64,000 nt of DNA from the NCBI GenBank assembly GCA_037074705.1, contig CM073590.1, forward strand, positions 166,220,746 through 166,284,745, read 5' to 3'. The translations under genes were made by a program, and so were the position numbers. Of this stretch, positions 56,920 to 64,000 are shown in pieces. Source of the stretch: Zhengitettix transpicula. Its lineage: Eukaryota > Arthropoda > Insecta > Orthoptera > Tetrigidae. The notes beneath the pieces are model-generated. The model was not told the origin of the DNA. It saw only the letters and a program-made list of their open reading frames with translations, and did no database searches. Numbering within the stretch: the stretch's first letter is position 1; each line of letters begins with the position of its first letter.

Positions 56920-57215
56920 GCTTGCAAGGATTCGAGACATTTTGTCACTAAAATATGTTCGAGATATATTAATGAGCAAACTCAAATGCTACTGAATAAG
57001 ACAAAACTCATTTTTGTTTGTCTGGCTTTTAAATAATAGAAAGCAAGTAGCGGCTATTGAAAATCAGAACGGTAAAATTCCCCTCTCAGACAAACAGCTA
57101 ATATAGTGTGAAGTACTACAGGGATCAATTATCGGATCTCTACTATTTATTTTTTATATTAACTATCTTACTAGTAATATTCATTTCCTCAAATCTGTGT
57201 TGTATGAGTTGGACA
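56920..57215 (+). pseudogene. Non-LTR retrotransposon RT core fragment
   Basis: The plus strand reads VWLLNNRKQVAAIENQNGKI, PLSDKQLI, then CEVLQGSIIGSLLFIFYINY: the 'L-x-N-R-x-Q ... G-V-P-Q-G-S-I-L-G-P-L-L-F-x-x-Y-I-N' block (RT block 4) of Jockey/CR1-type elements, with one stop. The following YADD active site appears to be destroyed (LYELDR). No flanking part was found, so this is a small relic. Confidence 0.75.
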
Positions 57216-59760
57216 GAATTTCGTTAGACATATTTATTCTCTATAAGGAAATATAATTCGTCAAAAATTTGACTTAAGTACATAGATAATAAATTAGTTT
57301 CTAAATACAATACGCAGATTATAAATATAATAAATGAAGTTTCAATACAAAACCCTAATTACTTATACAATGTATATTTGCAATTTCTTCAGGTGTTTTA
57401 TAAATGACGCTTATAAAATATTCTTAGAAATATAAAAGCAATTTAAAATATTAAATATAGTAAAATGCAAAACAAGTAAATTTTCACTACAATTTTTCGC
57501 AAAAAATTCAACATTTTTTTGATCAGATAAGATCAAGAATTTCTGTTTTGAACCACTGAATGCATATTAATTTAGAAAAACATATGATTTATTAATGCAA
57601 AAATATCTGCTTCCCGGTCTTATCAATTGATTATGATTGAGGTAATTACATTTAAGACAAAATTGAAAATTAATTATTTTATTGCATTTTAATACTTTAA
57701 AATAATATATAAAATAGGAATCTCTCTGTAAAGAACAATTACAAAATAATTACTAAATAGAAATTGTTTCTTTTTATGCAGCTCATTAGTGAAAGTCTAT
57801 TAATAATCCTAAAAGGCAAAGCGTACAAAAATTATTTTTTGGGGAAATACAAGTAATACCATAATTATACAATTCAGTCTTAATAAATTGATTTTTTTAA
57901 AGCAACTGAACCCAACTTTTTTGAATTTTTATGGCGTTCTATTCAAGATGACTCGGTGACTGAAAATGTGAAAAAAAATGTTTGCATCAGTGTTTTGGAG
58001 ACAAACCTGAAAAGTACAATTATTTTTATCTATTTGACGTAGAATGGCGCATTCAGTCGTCAGTGGCAATTTTATTTAATAATTTTACTTAATTAGCCTT
58101 CTATGATAAGATTTATTGTGTTAATATTCTAATTTTTTCATGTAAACTTATCGAATTTTAGAAAAACTTTAACAAATTGTTTATTATTATTTTGGCGAAT
58201 GACTCTAAAGGTCGTTCACATTCTATTATTTTAAATGGAATATTTTAAAACCAAACTATCATGCTCAGTTTTTGCAGTCATGGTGTTTATTCATAAGTCA
58301 ATGATTTAAATTAATTGAGTTGAAACTGAAATATTTCTTAAAAACGTTCAATAGTCGGGCTTCGTGCCACACATATCATCAAAAACGTGGGCTTCTCTTG
58401 CAGCTCAGGTTAAAATGATTCATTATCCGAAACACGTTGTTTTACGAGAGTCCATGGAGAGAACCAATTTGTAAATTGTGATGGGAATTTAATCGGAACT
58501 TCGGGGGGTTCTAATAAAGTAAACAGAGAAGGAACAAGTGAGGACTTCAGTTTAATGCTTTCGTGGGCTAAACGTCACAGGATCGATGGCCGTTTGCAAG
58601 GGCCACCACACCAACCAAATCATAAGCTTCTCCTTCTAAGCTGTATTGACTCAGTGAAGTCACCGAAGTCCTGACTAACTAATAATGTCGCTCTAGATTA
58701 TAAATAATCAAGTGGTAGCTCTGCTGAAATTTAGTTTTGTCTTACAACTATTCATTATTTAAACTTTGATCTTTGCTGAAAATATGTAATAATTAATATA
58801 TTTTAATAAATGATATAGAAAATATATTTAGCCAAGGTAAGAGGTAAAGCAAGCCTACAGGTATTCGTCTTCCTCGGATTCGAAATTTAATACTGTATTT
58901 AATATTGTTCGGGTGTTACACTATATAATTTCGTTAAGAAAATAAGTGATAAAGAAAGAAATGTTATCAGGTAGTGGAGGAAAGGTAAATGTAAAATAAG
59001 ATATGTTTCAGCCACAGAAATCCGTCCTTACTGGTTGCGAAGTCGCTATTCGACTGATTGCAATTCTCTTCCGTTGGCGACCAGATACGTCCAGATGTAA
59101 TGATTACTGTGAAACGCCTTCTGTGTTCCTCTGTATTTACATTTTTGGTTGAACTTCATCGGCACTGACAACAATTCCCCAATCGATCGGTGTTTTAGTA
59201 GTTTAGACTTTCAGTCCGTGTGTTCATGAAAGATGTGTATTTGTAGGTAATAAAACTTTTTTGTCAGTATGTTTATCTTACAAAAGGGCATTTCACCTTA
59301 ACCTTATTGTTGTGTTATTGAATACTCCGCGGAAACGTGAATTCTCTAATAATTCAATGATTTGGGGTTTGTATTGATGATATCTAAAATATTTGATTGT
59401 ATAACTTTACTTCTATTTACTTTTTGAAATATAAAATTATTTTACAAACTAAGTTTATTAATTTTAGATGTTTCATTAAATTAGCCCAATTTAATTGAAT
59501 CAAAATGCAAATGAAATTTTCTATATAAGGGTTCACTTGGTATGTAATGAAGCGGAAATATTTCTGATAATTATATAATAAATACCTAATTGATAAATAG
59601 CAAACTTTTAGGCGTTTGTTGTACGACTTAATATGAATCTCGGACACCCGAGGCATGGCGGTCGTTAAGCTGGCCTTTGGACAGGCAGAGGTGAGCTCCA
59701 CATGAAAAACAGTGATGTGTTCTTGCTGCTGATTATTTCTATTCTCCTTGGCTCTTATTA
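57216..59760. other. Intergenic AT-rich DNA
   Basis: No gene or recognised repeat. Confidence 0.5.
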
Positions 59761-59764
59761 GTCA

Positions 59765-59985
59765 ATTAGGGATCTTGGTTTACCTAGACGACTGCCAGAC
59801 TGTCATCTTACATGACACATTCTTGATTGGTCCGTGGTTCGATTTTCCCTCAGCCTTAACCGCAGTTTTCGTGACCAGGACGACCACAAACATCCAAACC
59901 CATGTCGGGATTCGAACCCAGAACCTCGGTGATGCGAGGCAATGACGCTGGTCACTACACCACAGCAGGCTGCGGCTGATTATCA
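59765..59985 (-). repeat. tRNA-derived SINE
   Basis: On the minus strand an A-box TGGTGTAGTGACCAGC (59948-59963) is followed about 30 bases later by a perfect B-box GGTTCGAATCC (59908-59918), the spacing of a tRNA-like promoter. It continues into a non-tRNA body of about 140 bases ending near CCTAATTGACTAATAAGAGC. The tRNA part cannot fold into a full cloverleaf by eye. The short frames at 59748-59945 and 59780-59986 are not genes. Confidence 0.7.
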
Positions 59986-60287
59986 TCGAACCTTATTTGG
60001 CAGACTGAAATCAAATTATGAACTATATTTCTAATAGACTCATCACTCTTATCTAATACTTGAATTCAACTCCGATAATCCGTCACTCTTTTTATAATTC
60101 CAGTACATCATCAAATACCTATTATTTAATGTCCTCATTGACCACATAACTTATTTACGTCACAGGATAGCCAACGATTCCTCTGTTAGAAAGGATCTTC
60201 TAAGTGCAAGATTTTGCAAACACTCCAAATTTGGGGGAATAAGCTGTTTTACTGTCAATCAGATACTACGAGCTCATTTAATGCACG

Positions 60288-60720
60288 TTTTTTTTGTGGG
60301 TGTAGACAGGCTATGTATAGGATAATCCACATAGTGGAAACTTCCTCTCTTATAGCATAGGAAAGGGATTTGAAAGCGGGGATGTGGAATGTTGGCCAAG
60401 AGTTAACTAGGTCCCCCGGCCTATATTTTAAGGATCCTACCCGGGATTCGCCTAAAAGAAATGCAGGACAAACCCTAGAAAAACCTGCATCAGGTAGGTC
60501 GGGCATTGGGGACTTGTCCCACGCCCTTCCCATAGCGGGAGAGTAGTTTGCTGAGGGGACGCAGCATTCCCTTCTCTGTGCCTCGACCAGTTTAGGAGGC
60601 ACCTGGCGACTATTCCAATGGGAATAGCGGACAACTCTTAACGTATGCCCAAGGTCCGTGACCCCGGAACATACACCTCTCAGAACAGGCCGAGGTGCCT
60701 CGGCTTGTGGGAACCTTCTT
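60288..60720 (-). repeat. Family G, copy 5' truncated
   Basis: On the minus strand, from GAAGGTTCCCACAAGCCGAG through CTCTGAGAGGTGTATGTTCC, AAGGGCGTGGGACAAGTCCC and GTGGATTATCCTATACATAG, ending in an A-run (60289-60295). It lacks the hairpin. The 172-residue open frame (60255-60773) is a composition effect. Confidence 0.8.
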
Positions 60721-63700
60721 ACTTCTTCCAGCTGTAGGTAGTTCTCTTGGAATGGTGTTAACTCTGAGAGCATGATTTTCAGTGTTTTTCCTCTCCAGCT
60801 GCTTGAAGATCCTCACACAAATTAATTTCTTTTAAAAAAATCGAATTTAATATATTAAATTTTCAAAAGTGTTCGTCTAAAATTATATAATACAGTATGT
60901 ATGTTGTTGAATAATCCTCGCTATTGTGTGATTTATCCATATTCTATGGTTGCCTGATATTTTCAAAGCAGCTACATTCCGATTTTAGAGACAGTTATTA
61001 TTCATCGCAATTATTTTTAATGGGTATATAAATACGTCAGTATATATATATATAGATACGTAAGGTATTTTATTTTGCGTTTTGTTAACAAAAACCATAT
61101 AGAAGTATGGGACAATATTATAGTCGCATTTTAATTTTACTTGATCGACGAAAGTTTCGTATTACCATTGAAAATACAATAGCTTTGAGCGGAAACAGGA
61201 AGCCTTTTTGGATTGAATTTCATCTTTGTTCTTCATTCACAATTCAAACGTCTGGAAAATGCCAGCGTTACATTTCCGACTAAAGTTAAACAAAACACGA
61301 TTCTGGCCGTCGTGCAGTGCGCATTATTTGTGTGAAGTTTCCGTCGGAAAGGAAAAGTTCTCGGCCCTCTCGGTGCTCTCCTCTTTATTGAACCAACAGC
61401 CGCTGCTTCTGCTGGAAATGTATTCAAGTTTGCGTCGGAGTATTGAGAACTCCAATTGTCAACTGTCAGGCCGGAATGCTTCAACAATAACGCGACTCAG
61501 AACAAACGTCTGAAATATACAAATATCATCGAGCGTAAGCGGCGTTTCGTCAAGTTTGGTGTAAGCGAATAACTCAGATTCTCCAACAAGTTATGAAGCA
61601 AGTTTATTATATACAGTACAATGTCGCTTGACAAATTTATGTGAATAGAAACGCTTCAGAGTTACTTACGAAGAAGCTCCATTGGTATTTCTATTTCAAT
61701 TTCCATTTCAGCACACTGATTAACTTTTTTACACAGCAAACTCGCACCTTTTCTTTTGTGTAGTATCTAAACAGTCCTCAAATATGTACAAGTAACCACG
61801 TATTTTTGTTTTGAGTAGCATATAAATTGTCCTCAAGTAATCACTGAACCTACCACAAGTAGGTAGTACACAATATTTTGAAATATTATAATGTTTTTAT
61901 TGCTAAATATAATCCTTTTCTGCTACTAGAACCAAGATCTTTTTGTGACATTTCGTCAGTAAAGTGTTTGACTATTTGAGTGCTGTACACATCTAAACGT
62001 GTTGAAAGTTCTATCCGAGAGACAGCGACATTGAGGTTCGATGTCATGAAATTTGGTTTCGAAGGCCAGAGGCCAAGACGAAGCACTGAGATTGATGAGA
62101 GTCTCTTGAGGTTCCCGACAAACAAAAGAGTGCGAGTGAGAGACAGAGAAGGAAAGAGAGGGAGAGGAGGTTTGTGAGAGGGAGAGTGGGTGTGAGAGAG
62201 AGTTGGGAGAAAGAGAGAGAGAGAGAGAGCGAGAAGAACTACTCTGCAAACTGCTTTATCGCTAAAGCAATGAAGCGAATTGAAATTCAGGTAAAAGCTA
62301 ATTATCAATATACAGTGTTATCCATTTATGGAGAAATATTATTGAACTCGAAGATGTCCATCGAAAATAAGTCTCTATTTCGCATCGGTTCTTGTAGTGG
62401 TTCACATAGAATGTGTCAGAATTTCAAACGGTTACGTTGGTCACTTAACCTGGAATGTTGTCGCACCTTGGTGCTTAGCAAATCGTCATGCAGAGATATA
62501 CGATTTAACATCGACTGGAAGACTGTGCAGTCAATCAATCAGGTTATTGTGAACGGCAGACGTTACAAGAATCTGATAAAGAATTATTTGGGAAGTGTCA
62601 AAGGGGACAGCGTTTTCTTTTAACTGCACGGTGCCTCATGTCACAGAGCGTCCGAGGCTCACATTACAGGATGATAAATTTCCTGGGAGGTTATTGGTCG
62701 TCCACATCATGCCACTGATATTTGGAAGTTTTATTTTGGGGTTATGTAAAATAGCAAGTTTACGAAAGCAAGTCACGAACGATCAGTTACCTTCAACTGA
62801 ACATAACGCGCAGAATTATCAGTTTACCACGGTCGTGTGTGATAGCATGACCAGACATTGCATCTCAAGAATAATCTTGGGCACCATTCCAATTCAAAGT
62901 GGTTACGGAAGCTGAATTGCTTTAGTACTGTTAAAGGAAATTTTACTTTAACTCTTTACCGTAAGCTTCTATATTAAAAGTGAATTACTTAATTTTGATT
63001 AAGTGTTTAATAATAGGGCAGGGTAGAATTAAATATTTCAATCGTTAATACTCTGTATTTTAATAACAAAAAATATAACTTTCCTGCTCTATTTTCAATT
63101 TGGTAATTACAACTGGCTATATGCGTTCATAAAACAAAACAATTACATTTTTTCTCAGGAATTTAGGCTTAAAATACTGCGGTCGACTTCGACGGACTAA
63201 TTGTTTAATACTTTTCCGCTTCCGTCCGGTAACAGGCAGGCAAGTCTATTCTGGGGACTCAGGCAGCGCGAAACTCTTGTCTGATGTCCGCGTTCCAGGA
63301 AGAAGGCGGCAGTCTCCTTTTTTCTTCTCGTGGGCCAAAACCACGGGCTCGTTCAATGCAAATTTCTCTTCCATCACTTAACTTTACTGTCTCTCACCAA
63401 TCGCTAATTGACTACTCTCCAAATTCACGCCTTTTGCACATCTAACAACTTCACGACCACTTAACCTCACAATTTCCGAATACATCACGAATATTGAATA
63501 ACCTCGCAACTTCACGACTACTGACTAACTTCCTGTTTTAAGGAATAACTAATCTATACGTGCCATACTTCTGAAAATCTGATCTCCTGCTTACTCTGCA
63601 TCTCGGTGAGCGAAATTTCCGCCCTCATGGCTTGAAATATGGATGATATTCACCAATGATATATCTGTACCTCCACAAATATAATTAATTTTGCTGGCCA

Positions 63701-63919
63701 CTCCCCTTACGGGGTCGTATAACTAATTTAGAGGCTCTGGGAAGACACGTTCTTCACGGTGCCAAGTTCGAGGCGAATATTTCACGAACGTGATAATATT
63801 TTGAATATTTGAACATGAGAAAACTGTATTCAAGATGGGCGCCGCGTTTTACTCACACTGGAACAAAAATGCCTTTGAGGACGTTTCAATTGAGTTTTTG
63901 TCGATTTTCGAATTGCTTC
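60721..63919. other. Intergenic DNA with a (GA)n tract
   Basis: 62135-62235 is a GA-rich microsatellite (GAGAGAGAGAGAGAGC near 62214) that opens long frames on both strands (61886-62308 minus, 62174-62623 plus). None shows a protein motif, codon bias or splice structure, so I call no gene. 61038-61056 is a short AT microsatellite. Confidence 0.5.
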
Positions 63920-64000
63920 CTCCCGCACCATATTCGCGTGGTTTAGCTCCCTCGGATTATTTCCAAACTGGAACAAATGGCGGTAAACGACTTGCCAGAA
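63920..64000 (+). pseudogene. mariner transposase fragment at window edge
   Basis: The plus strand reads FELLPPAPYSRGLAPSDYFQ then a decayed tail with GGKRLAR. It resembles 'L-L-P-H-P-P-Y-S-P-D-L-A-P-S-D-Y-F', the block with the third catalytic Asp of mariner; here the first Asp of that block is Gly, and a small indel shifts the rest. The upstream part is not recognisable and the element continues beyond 64000. Confidence 0.55.

Noticed and set aside
59765..59985. Functional tRNA gene
   Set aside because: A- and B-boxes are present, but the acceptor and anticodon stems do not form and the sequence runs on into a SINE body.
60255..60773. 172-residue minus-strand open frame
   Set aside because: It lies inside a family G repeat. 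The same repeat is open in several frames on both strands in every copy, and no domain or codon bias is visible.
61886..62308. 140-residue minus-strand open frame rich in Ser/Leu/Pro
   Set aside because: It is the reverse of the same (GA)n tract.
62174..62623. 149-residue plus-strand open frame
   Set aside because: Starts in a (GA)n microsatellite and continues in low-complexity sequence; no motif, no splice support.

Overview
The window is nuclear DNA of an insect. It is AT-rich, has long introns with GT-AG boundaries, and about half of it is recognisable or suspected transposable-element debris. The diversity of element classes, the long introns and the sparse genes suggest a large hemimetabolous genome such as a cockroach, termite or stick insect. 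The order is an inference; no sequence here is diagnostic.

Only three host genes can be supported. (1) 0.9-15.1 kb, minus strand: a BTB-BACK-Kelch (KLHL family) gene. Eleven coding exons join in phase to 614 codons and give a complete six-blade Kelch propeller; a very short terminal exon at 909-938 is tentative. (2) 21.1-23.9 kb, plus strand: the last two exons of an unrecognised single-pass membrane protein (184 + 192 residues). Its 5' exons were not found. (3) 26.5-30.1 kb, minus strand: a three-exon, 207-residue PLD6/Zucchini-type phospholipase D-like nuclease with one HKD motif, a factor of piRNA biogenesis in animals.

Everything else is mobile-element or unassigned DNA. The Kelch introns hold a decayed Penelope-like element with a GIY-YIG domain (2.3-4.2 kb), a Harbinger-type transposase remnant (7.1-7.8 kb), an LTR unit (8.4-9.6 kb) and several inverted-repeat elements. 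From 16.5 to 18.4 kb there are two C-terminal fragments of non-LTR reverse transcriptases. From 30.5 to 34.2 kb two ~1 kb LTRs lie in opposite orientation. From 34.4 to 35.9 kb there is a mariner pseudogene followed by the 3' end of a non-LTR element with RNase H. A non-autonomous Helitron lies at 37.2-37.9 kb, a reverse-transcriptase fragment at 39.4 kb, two more solo LTRs at 40.3 and 43.8 kb, and two Penelope-like copies in opposite orientation at 42.0-43.8 kb. A large inverted repeat is at 46.6-47.1 kb. A second Helitron-type 3' end is at 54.04 kb. The window ends inside a second mariner fragment.

A GC-rich repeat of about 540 bp, with a hairpin near its 5' end and a poly-A tail, occurs at five places. 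At 54.36-55.90 kb four units stand head to tail with a poly-A tract at each junction. This array, the PBS-like modules iterated at the 3' end of some LTRs, the 46.6-47.1 kb inverted repeat and the orphan membrane gene are the points most worth a second look. I saw no prokaryote-like system, CRISPR array, rRNA or intact tRNA gene.
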